A stretch of 64,000 nucleotides of DNA, from NCBI GenBank assembly GCA_902787365.1, contig CADAGC010000015.1:1-64000 (forward strand), written 5' to 3'. Within the stretch, counting starts at the first letter, position 1. Every line of letters starts with the position of its first letter. Origin of the DNA: an uncultured Ruminococcus sp. (GTDB taxonomy: Bacteria > Bacillota > Clostridia > Oscillospirales > Ruminococcaceae). Made by a program: the position numbers and the translations under genes. The notes under the pieces were generated by a model. The model was not told the DNA's origin and made no database searches. It saw only the letters and a list, made by a program, of their open reading frames with translations. Below are positions 31,875 through 41,489 of this stretch, one piece after another.

Positions 31875-33350
31875 ATGTTATTCCCAAATGTGCAAACAGT
31901 TAAAGATCTTCTCAAAAGCTACAAGACAGTTCCCGTATTCTATGAGCTGCTGGTAGACCAGTTCACCCCTGTAAGGCTGTTCGGCTGCCTGCACGAGAAA
32001 TACAAAAACTGCTTTATACTTGAATCTGTTGATAACAAAGACCAGTGGGGGCGCTATTCATACGTAGGCATCGACCCCAAGGCAGAGATAATAATAAACG
32101 GCAGCACAGCTGTTATCAAAAAGGCAGACGGCACGAGCGAAGAATCTCAGATAAAAGACCCGAAAGAGTTTTTGCAGGGCATTCTTGATGAATACCGCTC
32201 GCCCAAGATTAACGGCTACCCCAAGCTTACGGGCGGTCTGATAGGCTACTTTGCATATGACTGCGTGAGATACTATGAAAAGACCCTCACCTCTCCCCCG
32301 AAAGACGACCTCGGCATGAGCGACATCGACCTGCACATCTTTGATGAGATAGTGGCTTACGACCACCTGTCAAACAAGGCAGTTATCATACTCAACATCA
32401 GAGCAGACGGCGACATTGACGCACAGTATGAAGCCTGCGAAAAGCGTGCAGAAGAGATAGTCGGTATCTTAAAGAGCTACACCCCCGCAGTCAAAGAGCC
32501 AAGGGGTGAAACGAAAGAGCTTAAGATAACATCTAACATCACCAAAGAGCAGTACATCGAGAATGTTAACAAAGCCAAGGCCTACATCAAGGAGGGCGAC
32601 ATCTTCCAGGTAGTTCCCTCGCAGCGCTTTGAGGTTGAAAATCCGCCTGAGAGCTTTGATGTTTACAGAATGCTGAGGACGACAAACCCCTCGCCTTACC
32701 TTTACTACTTCTCGCATGATGATTATGCCATAGCAGGCGCTTCACCCGAAATGCTGGTATCGGTAAATGACGGCGTGATAGTAAACAAGCCGATAGCAGG
32801 CACCATAAAGCGTGGCCTTACAAATGATGAAGACAAGGCAAACGAACAGACGCTGCTTGCCGACCCTAAGGAGAGAGCCGAGCACACAATGCTCGTTGAC
32901 CTCGGCAGAAACGATGTGGGCAAGGTAAGCCGCTTCGGCAGCGTAAAGGTCGCAGAGTATATGGCTATCGAGCGCTACTCAAAGGTAATGCACATAGTAT
33001 CTACCGTCAAGGGCGAGCTTGCGAGTGATAAGAAGCCCCTTGATGCGCTTATGTCACTTCTGCCCGCAGGAACGCTCTCGGGTGCGCCCAAGGTAAGGGC
33101 TATGGAGATAATCGACGAGCTTGAAACTACAAAGCGTGGCCTTTACGGCGGCACGGTAGGCTATCTTGCATTTGACGGGTCGATAGATACCTGCATAGCA
33201 ATAAGAACGGTGCTTTTCAGAAACGGCAAGGCCTACGTTCAGGCAGGCGGCGGCGTTGTTGCCGACTCTGACCCCGAAAAGGAATACGAGGAGTCGGTCA
33301 ACAAGTCAATGGCAGTAATAAATGCGATAAAAGAAGCAAACAAACTTTAA
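31875..33350 (+). CDS. trpE: Anthranilate synthase component I
   Basis: 491 residues from the ATG at 31875 (AAAGGGG nine bases upstream; the ATG at 31869 is too close). Feedback region near the N-terminus, ILESVDNKDQWGRYSYVGIDP, and the chorismate-binding C-terminal half with VPSQRFEV, AGASPEMLV, GTIKRG, DLGRNDVGKVS and PAGTLSGAPKVRAMEIIDELE. Converts chorismate and ammonia to anthranilate with the TrpG domain of the downstream fusion. First gene behind the T-box. Likely inhibited by Trp. Confidence 0.97.
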   Translation: MLFPNVQTVKDLLKSYKTVPVFYELLVDQFTPVRLFGCLHEKYKNCFILESVDNKDQWGRYSYVGIDPKAEIIINGSTAVIKKADGTSEESQIKDPKEFLQGILDEYRSPKINGYPKLTGGLIGYFAYDCVRYYEKTLTSPPKDDLGMSDIDLHIFDEIVAYDHLSNKAVIILNIRADGDIDAQYEACEKRAEEIVGILKSYTPAVKEPRGETKELKITSNITKEQYIENVNKAKAYIKEGDIFQVVPSQRFEVENPPESFDVYRMLRTTNPSPYLYYFSHDDYAIAGASPEMLVSVNDGVIVNKPIAGTIKRGLTNDEDKANEQTLLADPKERAEHTMLVDLGRNDVGKVSRFGSVKVAEYMAIERYSKVMHIVSTVKGELASDKKPLDALMSLLPAGTLSGAPKVRAMEIIDELETTKRGLYGGTVGYLAFDGSIDTCIAIRTVLFRNGKAYVQAGGGVVADSDPEKEYEESVNKSMAVINAIKEANKL

Positions 33351-33373
33351 AAATATATGTTGGAGGAATAACA

Positions 33374-34456
33374 ATGGCAAACGAAAAGGACATCATTTTA
33401 ACAGGCGACAGACCTACGGGGTCACTTCACTTAGGGCACTATGTAGGGAGTCTGAGAAAAAGAGTAGAGATGCAGAACACAGGCAAGTATCTGCCCTTTA
33501 TAATGATAGCAGACTTACAGGCGCTCACAGACAACGCCGAGAACCCCGAGAAGATAAGAGAGAGCATCTTAGGCATCACTCTTGACTACCTCGCCGCAGG
33601 GCTTGACCCAGAGAAGTGCAACATCTTCGTGCAGTCGCACATTCCCGCACTTTACGAGCTGCCGATGTACTACTCAAACTTAGTAACAATGTCACGCCTT
33701 GAGCGCAACCCGACAATAAAGAACGAGATAAAGATGAGGGGCTTTGAGCGCTCGATACCCGTAGGCTTTATGACCTACCCTATCTCGCAGGCAGCAGACA
33801 TCACGGCATTCAAGGCCAAGTACGTGCCCGTTGGTGAAGACCAGTTGCCTATGCTCGAGCAGGCAAGAGAGATAGTATCAAGCTTTAACAGAATATACAA
33901 GTGCGACATTCTCGTTGAGCCGCAGGCAGTTCTGCCCGACAACGAGAGCTGCAACAGACTTGTGGGCATCGACGGCAACGCCAAGATGTCAAAATCCCTC
34001 GGCAACTGCGTTTACCTTAAGGACGATGAAAAGACCCTTAAGGAAAAGGTAATGAGTATGTTCACAGACCCCACTCACATAAACGTTTCCGACCCCGGCC
34101 ACACAGAGGGCAACCCCGTGTTCATCTATCTTGACGCATTCTGCACAGACGAGATGATACAGGAATACGCACCCGATTACAAGACCTTAGAGGAAATGAA
34201 AGAGCATTACCGCCGTGGCGGCCTTGGCGATATGAAGTGCAAAAAGCTCTTAAACAGCGTAATGCAGGAGACATTAAAGCCCATAAGAGAGCGCAGAGCA
34301 CAGTTCGAGGGCGACAAGGGTTATCTGCTTGAAATACTCAAAAAAGGCACAGAGAGAGCCGTAGAGCTTTCTAACCAGACAGTAGCAGAGGTAAGAGCCG
34401 CAATAGGTATCGACTACTTCACAGACGCTACATTCCTTGATAAATTCGTAAAGTAA
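33374..34456 (+). CDS. trpS: Tryptophanyl-tRNA synthetase
   Basis: 360 residues, class I synthetase: DRPTGSLHLGHYVGS (HIGH-type motif) at the N-terminus and GNAKMSKSLGN (KMSKS). Also PISQAADITAFKAKYVPVGEDQ for Trp and ATP binding. Start follows TGGAGGAATAACA. It lies between trpE and trpGD, so the enzyme that charges the regulatory tRNA is under the same T-box as the biosynthetic genes. Confidence 0.97.
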   Translation: MANEKDIILTGDRPTGSLHLGHYVGSLRKRVEMQNTGKYLPFIMIADLQALTDNAENPEKIRESILGITLDYLAAGLDPEKCNIFVQSHIPALYELPMYYSNLVTMSRLERNPTIKNEIKMRGFERSIPVGFMTYPISQAADITAFKAKYVPVGEDQLPMLEQAREIVSSFNRIYKCDILVEPQAVLPDNESCNRLVGIDGNAKMSKSLGNCVYLKDDEKTLKEKVMSMFTDPTHINVSDPGHTEGNPVFIYLDAFCTDEMIQEYAPDYKTLEEMKEHYRRGGLGDMKCKKLLNSVMQETLKPIRERRAQFEGDKGYLLEILKKGTERAVELSNQTVAEVRAAIGIDYFTDATFLDKFVK

Positions 34457-34558
34457 AAAACTTCAAAAGTCTGCTTTCCACCTCATGCCGGCAAAGGGCG
34501 GTAAACAGTCTTTCAATTAACACACTATAATGATATACTCCGAAAGGACTGAATTTCA

Positions 34559-36199
34559 ATGATACTGATGATAGACAATTACGACAGCTTCACCTACAAC
34601 CTTTACCAAGCTATAGGCGTGCTTTACCCCAGCATCGAGGTAAAGAGAAACGATGAGATAACACTTGACGAGATAGAAGCACTCTCCCCCGAGGGAATAA
34701 TAATCTCCCCCGGCCCCGGCCGCCCCAAAGATGCAGGCATATGCGAGGAGCTTATCAGACGCTTTAGCGGCAAATACCCGATTTTAGGAGTATGCCTCGG
34801 GCACCAGGCAATAGCAGAGGCTTTCGGCGGGCAGATAATCCACGCAAGAGAACAGCTTCACGGCAAGCAGACAGAGATAAGCATAAACACCGCAAACCCG
34901 CTTTTTGCAGGGCTTCAGAGAAGCATTAAGGCCGCACGCTATCACTCGCTTGTGGCTGACAGCCTTACACTTCCTACCTGCTTATCAGTTATCGCTACAG
35001 ACGACACAGCGCAGATAATGGCTATAAAACACCGTGAGCACAAGACCTACGGCGTGCAGTTCCACCCCGAGAGCATACTCACAGATGTGGGAATGAAGAT
35101 AATCGACAACTTCCTCACAAACGTCTGCGAGGTCAAGACCACAAAGGCCGCACTCCCCTCTATTCCTGACGGCGAGAGGACGGAGCTTGTAAAGTTCATA
35201 AGAAAGGTAGTTGACAAGGGCGAGCACCTCACCGAGCAGGAGAGCTTTGAAGCTGTTGACATCATTATGAACGACAGAGCAACAAACGCACAGATATCCG
35301 CACTTCTCACAGCTATGAGATTAAAGGGCGAGAATGTTGACGAGATAACGGGCTTTGTAAAGGGCATGAGAAAGAACATGACCGAGGTCATTCCCGACAC
35401 ACCTGTTTTAGAGATAGTAGGCACAGGCGGCGACCTGTCATTCAGCTTCAATATATCCACCACATCGGGCTTTGTTATCGCCGGCGCAGGGCAGGCAGTT
35501 GCAAAGCACGGCAACAGAGGTGTAAGCTCAAAGAGCGGTGCGGCAGACGTGCTCGAAGCCCTCGGCTGCAACATATCTTTAACACCCGACAAGGCAAAGA
35601 ACCTTATCAACGAAGCAGGCTACACATTCCTCTTTGCGCAGAAATACCACTCGGCAATGCGCTTTGTAGGCCTTACAAGAAGACAGATAGGCATACGCAC
35701 CATATTCAACATCTTAGGCCCTCTTGCAAACCCTGCAAAAGCCGAGTATATGCTGCTTGGTGCATACAGCGACGAGCTGCTTGAAAACATGGCTAAGGTG
35801 CTTATGAACATAGGCGTAAAGAGTGCTATGCTCGTTCACGGGCAGGACGGTTTTGACGAGATATCAATTTCCGCACCGACAACCGTTTGCGAGGTAAGAG
35901 ACGGCAAGCTGATAAAATACGAGATATGCCCCGAGGACTTCGGCTTAAGGCGCTACAACAAATCAGACGTCACAGGCGGCGAGGCCAAGGACAACGCCGC
36001 TATCACCAAGGGCGTGCTTGACGGCAGCATAAGAGGTGCAAAGAGAGATATCGTTCTCTTAAACGCAGGCTGTGCGCTGTATGTTGCACACAAGGCAGAC
36101 ACTATCGAAGAGGGCATAGCCCTTGCAAGGCAGAGCATAGACAGCGGCGAGGCATTACAGAGGCTCAACAAGTTCGCAGAGCTGTCAAACGAGGGTTAA
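34559..36199 (+). CDS. trpGD: Fused anthranilate synthase component II / anthranilate phosphoribosyltransferase
   Basis: 546 residues. The N-terminal glutamine amidotransferase (about 1-190) has DNYDSFTYNL, the nucleophile Cys in GVCLGHQAIAEAFG and the His/Glu in VQFHPESI. The C-terminal TrpD (about 205-546) has VGTGGDLSFSFNISTTS, AKHGNRGVSSKSGAADVLEALG and the phosphoribosyl-binding loops. The N-terminal half supplies ammonia to TrpE; the C-terminal half joins anthranilate to PRPP. Start follows CGAAAGGACTGAATTTCA. The TrpG-TrpD fusion is also known from enterobacteria. Confidence 0.96.
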   Translation: MILMIDNYDSFTYNLYQAIGVLYPSIEVKRNDEITLDEIEALSPEGIIISPGPGRPKDAGICEELIRRFSGKYPILGVCLGHQAIAEAFGGQIIHAREQLHGKQTEISINTANPLFAGLQRSIKAARYHSLVADSLTLPTCLSVIATDDTAQIMAIKHREHKTYGVQFHPESILTDVGMKIIDNFLTNVCEVKTTKAALPSIPDGERTELVKFIRKVVDKGEHLTEQESFEAVDIIMNDRATNAQISALLTAMRLKGENVDEITGFVKGMRKNMTEVIPDTPVLEIVGTGGDLSFSFNISTTSGFVIAGAGQAVAKHGNRGVSSKSGAADVLEALGCNISLTPDKAKNLINEAGYTFLFAQKYHSAMRFVGLTRRQIGIRTIFNILGPLANPAKAEYMLLGAYSDELLENMAKVLMNIGVKSAMLVHGQDGFDEISISAPTTVCEVRDGKLIKYEICPEDFGLRRYNKSDVTGGEAKDNAAITKGVLDGSIRGAKRDIVLLNAGCALYVAHKADTIEEGIALARQSIDSGEALQRLNKFAELSNEG

Positions 36200-36202
36200 C
36201 AG

Positions 36203-36982
36203 ATGATTTTACAGGAGATAGCAAGCAAAAGAAAAGAGCAGCTCGAGCGTGAGCTGTCAACCCTTGACAGGGCGGCAGCCGCAAAGCAGGCGCAGAGCTG
36301 CGGCTTAAAAACATACTCACTTAAGGCCGCACTAAAGCGTGACACCCTCTCGGTAATAGCCGAGGTGAAAAAGGCTTCACCCTCAAAGGGGCTTATCTGC
36401 GAGGATTTCCACCCCCTTGAAACGGCGCTTGAATACGAGCGCTGCGGGGCAAACGCCATATCCTGCCTGACGGAAGAGCATTATTTCAAGGGCAGCAACG
36501 ATTATCTTAAAACGATAACCGAGAACGTGCATATCCCCGTTTTGCGCAAGGATTTTGTGATAGACGAATTTCAGATATACCACGCAAGGCTGCTGGGTGC
36601 AAGTGCGGTGCTGCTGATATGCGCTATACTTGATGATGATAAGCTTTCATGCTTTACGCAGGCGGCACATTCGGTTGGGCTTGAAGTGCTGACCGAGGTG
36701 CATGACGAGGAAGAGCTTGAGCGTGCGCTCAAAACCGATGCCGACCTGATAGGCATAAATAACCGCAATCTTAAGGATTTCACGGTTGACCTTGAAACCA
36801 CAAGGCGGCTCGCTGCCCTTGTGCCAAAGGGCACGGTGCTTGTATCAGAAAGCGGCATAAAGACAAACGCTGATATGAAAAACGCAAGAGAGTGCGGCGC
36901 TGACGCAGTATTGATAGGCGAAACGCTCATGCGCTCGGGCAGCATAAGGGCTAAGCTCACCGAGCTTCGTGAGGGCGTATAA
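36203..36982 (+). CDS. trpC: Indole-3-glycerol phosphate synthase
   Basis: 259-residue TIM barrel. Opens MILQEIASKRKEQLERE, then AEVKKASPSKGLI (phosphate and catalytic Lys), VLRKDFVIDEFQIYHARLLGA, TEVHDEEELERAL, GINNRNLKDFTVDLETT and SESGIKTNADM. Closes the indole ring. It starts three bases after the trpGD stop and ends one base before trpF. No fusion to trpF, unlike E. coli. Confidence 0.97.
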   Translation: MILQEIASKRKEQLERELSTLDRAAAAKQAQSCGLKTYSLKAALKRDTLSVIAEVKKASPSKGLICEDFHPLETALEYERCGANAISCLTEEHYFKGSNDYLKTITENVHIPVLRKDFVIDEFQIYHARLLGASAVLLICAILDDDKLSCFTQAAHSVGLEVLTEVHDEEELERALKTDADLIGINNRNLKDFTVDLETTRRLAALVPKGTVLVSESGIKTNADMKNARECGADAVLIGETLMRSGSIRAKLTELREGV

Positions 36983-36983
36983 A

Positions 36984-37607
36984 ATGAGCATAGAAATAAA
37001 GATATGCGGTCTGAGAAGACGGCAGGATATTAAAGCGGTGAATTTATACCGCCCCGACTATGCGGGCTTTATCCTCACAGAGGGCTTTAAGCGCAGCATC
37101 GTGGCAGGCACGTTCTTCGAGCTTAAAAGCTATCTTTCAAAAGATATAAAGACGGTGGGCGTGTTCGTTGACGAGCCGTTAGAGGAAATAGAAAAATACT
37201 ACAGCGACGAGCTTGATGTGATACAGCTTCACGGAAACGAGAATAAAGAATATATCAAAAGTCTTCGTCAGATATTCGGCGGCGAGATATGGAAAGCCGT
37301 AAGAGCGGGGACGCCGCAGGACATTGAAAAAGCCGACAGGCGTGATATCGACAGGCTGCTTATCGACAGCTTTGCTCCGGGCGCTGTTGGCGGCACGGGC
37401 AGGCAGGCTGACATAAGCGTTATAAAAGCGGCGCACATCACAAAGCCCTTTCTTTTAGCAGGCGGCATTAGCGAGCAAAACGCCGTGACTCTTGCAAAAG
37501 AGGTAAACCCCTGCGGGCTTGATATTTCAAGCTCGGTAGAAACCGACGGCTTTAAGGATAGTGACAAAATTCGCAGCATCATCTCACTCATAAGGGAGGA
37601 ATTATAA
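36984..37607 (+). CDS. trpF: Phosphoribosylanthranilate isomerase
   Basis: 207 residues from the ATG at 36984, one base after the trpC stop. KICGLRRRQD carries the catalytic Cys; the catalytic Asp is in LLIDSFAPG; and FLLAGGISEQN and GLDISSSVETDGFKD bind phosphate. Amadori rearrangement of PRA to CdRP. The stop codon directly abuts the trpB start. The VDEP and QLHG motifs are intact. Confidence 0.95.
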   Translation: MSIEIKICGLRRRQDIKAVNLYRPDYAGFILTEGFKRSIVAGTFFELKSYLSKDIKTVGVFVDEPLEEIEKYYSDELDVIQLHGNENKEYIKSLRQIFGGEIWKAVRAGTPQDIEKADRRDIDRLLIDSFAPGAVGGTGRQADISVIKAAHITKPFLLAGGISEQNAVTLAKEVNPCGLDISSSVETDGFKDSDKIRSIISLIREEL

Positions 37608-38798
37608 ATGGGTAACATCGGAAGATTCGGGCAGTTCGGCGGGCAGTATGTTCCCGAAACTGTTATGACAGCCGTTCACGAGCTTGAAGCGGCTTATGAT
37701 AAATACAAGGACGACCCCCAGTTCAAGGCAGAGCTTAAGGCGCTTTACAAAGACTATGCAAACCGCCCCTCAATGCTCTACTACGCAGAAAAAATGACTG
37801 GGGACTTAGGCGGCGCTAAAATATACATCAAGCGTGAGGATCTAAACCACACAGGCGCTCACAAGATAAACAATGTGCTGGGTCAGGTGCTTCTTGCTAA
37901 GAAAATGGGCAAAAAGCGCATAATCGCAGAAACAGGCGCAGGCCAGCACGGCGTGGCAACTGCCACAGTTTGCGCACTTATGGGGCTTGAATGTGAGGTC
38001 TATATGGGCTCGGAAGATATGAGACGGCAGTCGCTCAACGTTTACAGAATGAACCTTTTGGGCGCTAAGGTAACGGGCACAGATTCGGGCACAGCGACCC
38101 TTAAGGACGCTATCAACGAGGCTATGCGTGACTGGTGCTCGAATATCGACACCACATTCTACTGCATAGGCTCGGTAATGGGTCCGCACCCCTACCCCGA
38201 AATGGTAAGGGATTTTCAGAAGATCATTTCCGAGGAAATAAAGGAGCAGCTGCTTGAAAAAGAGGGCAGACTGCCCGACTGCGTAGTTGCCTGCTGCGGC
38301 GGCGGCTCAAATGCTATGGGCGCTTTCTTTGATTTTATCGGTGATAAGAGCGTGCGGCTCGTTGGCGCAGAGGCGGCAGGTCGTGGCGTTGACTCACCCG
38401 ACAATGCAGCCACTATGGCAAACGGCAGCCTCGGCATTTTCCACGGCATGAAGTCGCTCTTCTTGCAGGACGAATACGGGCAGATAGCGCCTGTTTACTC
38501 TATATCCGCAGGGCTTGACTACCCCGGCATTGGCCCCGAGCACGCTTACCTTAAGGAAACGGGCAGGGCTGACTACGTGTCTATTACAGACGATCAGGCG
38601 GTGGCGGCGTTTGAATACCTCTCACGCACCGAGGGCATTATTCCCGCTATAGAATCAGCCCACGCAGTAGCGGCGGCGCTTGATATTGCACCCAAGATGA
38701 ACAAAGACCAGATTCTCGTCATAAACCTCTCGGGCAGGGGCGACAAGGACGTTTACTCGATAGCAAAATACAAGGGGGTTGACTTAGTTGAGCAATAG
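37608..38798 (+). CDS. trpB: Tryptophan synthase beta chain
   Basis: 396 residues, TrpB1 class. [11 protein letters not shown] at the N-terminus, [13 protein letters not shown] with the PLP Lys, [30 protein letters not shown], the phosphate-binding [11 protein letters not shown] and NLSGRGDKD. Joins indole and serine. Starts immediately after trpF and overlaps trpA by 11 bases; the two subunits form an alpha2-beta2 complex with an indole tunnel. Confidence 0.98.
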   Translation: MGNIGRFGQFGGQYVPETVMTAVHELEAAYDKYKDDPQFKAELKALYKDYANRPSMLYYAEKMTGDLGGAKIYIKREDLNHTGAHKINNVLGQVLLAKKMGKKRIIAETGAGQHGVATATVCALMGLECEVYMGSEDMRRQSLNVYRMNLLGAKVTGTDSGTATLKDAINEAMRDWCSNIDTTFYCIGSVMGPHPYPEMVRDFQKIISEEIKEQLLEKEGRLPDCVVACCGGGSNAMGAFFDFIGDKSVRLVGAEAAGRGVDSPDNAATMANGSLGIFHGMKSLFLQDEYGQIAPVYSISAGLDYPGIGPEHAYLKETGRADYVSITDDQAVAAFEYLSRTEGIIPAIESAHAVAAALDIAPKMNKDQILVINLSGRGDKDVYSIAKYKGVDLVEQ

Positions 38799-39576
38799 GA
38801 TTGATTTATGCTTTGAGCAGCTTAAGGCAAAGAATGAAAAGGCGCTCATAACATTCGTGACAGCGGGCGACCCCGACATGGCGACGACTGAAAAGACCGT
38901 GCTTAAGATGTTTGAGCAGGGCGCCGACATAATCGAGCTTGGCGTGCCTTTCTCTGACCCGATAGCAGAGGGGCCGACGATACAGAGAGCTTCTCTAAGG
39001 TCACTTTCGGGCGGCACGACCCTTGACAAGATATTCGACCTTGTCAAAAGCCTGCGTGAAAAGACCGACAAGCCGCTGCTTCTGATGATGTATATAAACA
39101 CGATATTCAAGTACGGCACCGAGCGTTTCTTTGAGACTTGCAAGGCGGTGCAGATAGACGGCGTAATAGTTCCCGATATGCCTTTTGAAGAGCGTGACGA
39201 GATACAGGAAACCGCCGACAAGTACGGCATCTACAACATAAACCTCGTTGCCCCCACATCAAAGGAGCGCATTAAGATGATAGCCGAGAAGTCAAAGGGC
39301 TTTGTCTACGTGGTGTCGTCGCTTGGCGTTACAGGTGCCAGAAAAGAGATAACCACCGACTTTGACACGCTGCTGACACCCTTTAAAGAGGGCGACTACT
39401 GCCCCTACTGCATAGGCTTCGGCATATCAGACGCCGAGCAGGCTAAGAAGATCTCCCGCTACGCTGACGGCGTTATCGTAGGAAGTGCGATAGTCAACAT
39501 CATAGCCACCACAGGCACCGACTGCGCAGAGCCTGTCGGCAAGTTCGTGAATGGGCTGAAAACAGCAATGAAATAA
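38788..39576 (+). CDS. trpA: Tryptophan synthase alpha chain
   Basis: 262-residue TIM barrel starting at a TTG (38788), with GGGGG about ten bases upstream inside trpB. Motifs: [30 protein letters not shown] (catalytic Glu and Asp region), [11 protein letters not shown], the mobile loop region VTGARKE and [10 protein letters not shown]. Cleaves indole glycerol phosphate to indole and glyceraldehyde phosphate. Last gene of the operon, followed by an intrinsic terminator. Confidence 0.95.
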   Translation: MSNRIDLCFEQLKAKNEKALITFVTAGDPDMATTEKTVLKMFEQGADIIELGVPFSDPIAEGPTIQRASLRSLSGGTTLDKIFDLVKSLREKTDKPLLLMMYINTIFKYGTERFFETCKAVQIDGVIVPDMPFEERDEIQETADKYGIYNINLVAPTSKERIKMIAEKSKGFVYVVSSLGVTGARKEITTDFDTLLTPFKEGDYCPYCIGFGISDAEQAKKISRYADGVIVGSAIVNIIATTGTDCAEPVGKFVNGLKTAMK

Positions 39577-39587
39577 CACATAAAATT

Positions 39588-39625
39588 ATCCCCAAGGATT
39601 TCACGTTCCTTGGGGATCTTTTTTA
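39588..39625 (+). terminator. Terminator of the trp operon
   Basis: 11-bp stem ATCCCCAAGGA/TCCTTGGGGAT (39588-39598 and 39607-39617) followed by six T. Confidence 0.9.
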
Positions 39626-39626
39626 A

Positions 39627-39690
39627 AATCAATGCGGCGCAGCCGCATACCTCAATTATGCATTATGCATTATGAATTATGCATTATAAA
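39627..39690 (-). repeat. Dispersed intergenic element, copy g, supplying the FkbM stop codon
   Basis: Minus strand: ATAATGCATAATTCATAATGCATAATGCATAATT order with GAGGTATGCGGCTGCGCCGCATTG hairpin. The last codons (MHNS-stop) of the FkbM gene are encoded by the 7-bp units. Confidence 0.7.
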
Positions 39691-40743
39691 AATATTGCTT
39701 TCCCACGACGGGTAGTAAGGGTACTGCCGCAGATAGAATAAGCTGCCGCCCTTTATCTTATCAAGCAGGAGTATCAGCTTGTAGAAATCATACGGCCTGT
39801 GATATGCTGCTGTGCATATTTTTGGACTGTATTTTTCTATCGTTTTTGCGCTGCCGAGAATGGCGGGAACGTCTGCCCCCTCAACGTCATATTTGATGTA
39901 GGTCACTTCCCTGCCCGCAAGAAAACTGTCAAGACTGCGTGCCGCCACAAGCCGCCCCTTGTCGCTGACTGCCGACTGCCTGCCCGATGTGCTTGCAAAG
40001 GTCAATTGCGTGTCGCTATCCCACGCAGCGGCGTTTATAAAATCAATGTTTTCAAGGGTCAGGTGATTCTTCACCAAACGCCTGAAATTGCGCATATCCG
40101 GCTCAAAGCAGTATATGTGGCGGTAGCTGCCGTCAGTGTGTTCAAGCAGCTTATTCACCGTGTCGCCCGTGTATGCGCCAAGGTCGCAGTAGATCTCATC
40201 TTCGGTGGGTCTTATGATGTTTTCAAAACTCTCATCGGGGTCAGAGAATATGCTTTTAAGGAAGCTGATATCGCCCGTGATCTTGAAGCGGCAAAGCCCC
40301 TCGAACACCTCCCTTGACTTGTCGTCAGAGAGCAGAGAATAGGCTTTTTGCACGTTCTCAAAATCGTCCAGAAAAACGGTCTTTTCAAAAAAGCTGTCAT
40401 CTGCAACAGACAGCTCGGGCGCAAGCAGCGTGTGGCGCTTGGCAATATCCTCGATACGTTCCATAACCTCTGGGATAGACGTGCCGAAAGCCAGAACTGC
40501 GTAAAAATCCCCGAACCCTTCCTCGGCTTCACGCAGGCTTAACACCTTAAAGCCGTGAAACTCCCTCTCACGCTTGAAATCATCACTTGCAAATATCCCC
40601 TGCGGCTTGATACCAAAGCGCTCAAAAACGCAAAAAAGCTTTTCACAGCCGTTGCCCGTTCCGTAGATAAGAACGGGCTTGTCGGCTGCTGCAAGCTTTG
40701 TGTAAACATCTGTCAGTTCTTCAAATGCCGTGCGCTCAAGCAT
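39670..40743 (-). CDS. FkbM-family methyltransferase with N-terminal nucleotide-binding-like domain
   Basis: 357 residues. The N-terminal 100 residues look like a Rossmann segment (VLIYGTGNGCEKLF), often seen in sugar-modifying proteins. The FkbM SAM-dependent methyltransferase part (about 175-350) has DEIYCDLGAYTGDTV, YCFEPDMRNFRRL and YIKYDVEGADVPAILG. It probably methylates a sugar or polyketide-like O-group on a cell-surface glycan; the substrate is unknown. Coupled to the upstream PH-like gene by a 1-base TAATG overlap. Its last residues come from the dispersed repeat. Confidence 0.8.
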   Translation of the reverse strand: MLERTAFEELTDVYTKLAAADKPVLIYGTGNGCEKLFCVFERFGIKPQGIFASDDFKREREFHGFKVLSLREAEEGFGDFYAVLAFGTSIPEVMERIEDIAKRHTLLAPELSVADDSFFEKTVFLDDFENVQKAYSLLSDDKSREVFEGLCRFKITGDISFLKSIFSDPDESFENIIRPTEDEIYCDLGAYTGDTVNKLLEHTDGSYRHIYCFEPDMRNFRRLVKNHLTLENIDFINAAAWDSDTQLTFASTSGRQSAVSDKGRLVAARSLDSFLAGREVTYIKYDVEGADVPAILGSAKTIEKYSPKICTAAYHRPYDFYKLILLLDKIKGGSLFYLRQYPYYPSWESNIFIMHNS

Positions 40744-41138
40744 TACATGAATACCCCGTCGTCGTGGTCATACTCGCCGCCCATGCCTACCATGTCACGG
40801 CCACGTATCTTGTAGCGGTCACGGTTGATGTTGATGTGAGTTTCGAGCAGATTGTGTACCTTTCTGGGTTCCTTTACCGAGTCGATGACCTTGATAGGCG
40901 TGTCAACGTCCTTTACGTGAACCATAATGGTGCCGCACTTAAACATTCTCTCCCACAGCGAGAATTTGAGCTTCTTGTCAGTCACTCTGTAGAGGTCGAA
41001 TTCGTCCTCGGTTATGCTCAAAAAGCCCGAGCGTGTGATGAACTTGTCCTCAGTCAGAAAATATCTTGTAAACGAAAGCGGAAGCCCGAACAGCGTCCTC
41101 TTCTTGTCTGTCCATAAATAATCAAAATCATTTTTCAT
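40743..41138 (-). CDS. PH-like domain protein
   Basis: 131 residues, no membrane helix. The pattern of strands TRSGFLSITEDEFDLYRVTDKKLKFSLWERMFKCGTIMVHV and TPIKVIDSVKEPRKVHNLLET is that of the short bacterial PH (bPH2, YdbS-like) domain. The start follows GGGAGG. Overlaps the FkbM gene by one base, so the two are co-expressed; function unknown. The C-terminus is Asp/His-rich (EYDHDDGVFM). Confidence 0.6.
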   Translation of the reverse strand: MKNDFDYLWTDKKRTLFGLPLSFTRYFLTEDKFITRSGFLSITEDEFDLYRVTDKKLKFSLWERMFKCGTIMVHVKDVDTPIKVIDSVKEPRKVHNLLETHININRDRYKIRGRDMVGMGGEYDHDDGVFM

Positions 41139-41489
41139 AGGTGGTTTACCTCCCTTTTTCTCTTTGTATAATCATATCACAGATTCTTAAAAAAGTCAAG
41201 CTTTACAATGCATAATGCTCTACAATGCATAATGCATAATGCATAATGCATAATTGAGGTGTCCTGCTGCGCAGGACGGATTTAAAAGCGGCTGCGCCGC
41301 AAATTATCAATTAGCAATTAGCAATTCAGGAGTTGTGATTTATGCAAGAGTTATGCCGAAACTGTGAAGTGGAAAATTGAGCATTGAACATTGTCAATTT
41401 GCCGCCGCAGGCGGCTCGCCCGAATGGGCATATCATCGCCCGCAGGGCGATACAATAATTATGCATTATGCATTATGCATTATGCATTT
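41139..41489. repeat. Intergenic stretch filled with copies h and i of the dispersed element
   Basis: The 350 bases hold the operon promoter on the minus strand, copy h on the plus strand (41209-41300: four or five ATGCATA units, TTGAGGTG, hairpins GTCCTGCTGCGCAGGAC and GCGGCTGCGCCGC, then ATTAGCA units) and copy i on the minus strand (41405-41488: ATGCATA units, hairpin TCGCCCTGCGGGCGA, then a second and third hairpin GCCCATTCGGGC and GCCGCCTGCGGCGGC). No gene is seen. Confidence 0.7.
41171..41199 (-). promoter_or_regulatory. Promoter of the PH-like/FkbM operon
   Basis: Minus strand TTGACT (41194-41199), 17-base spacer, TATGAT (41171-41176). Confidence 0.65.
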
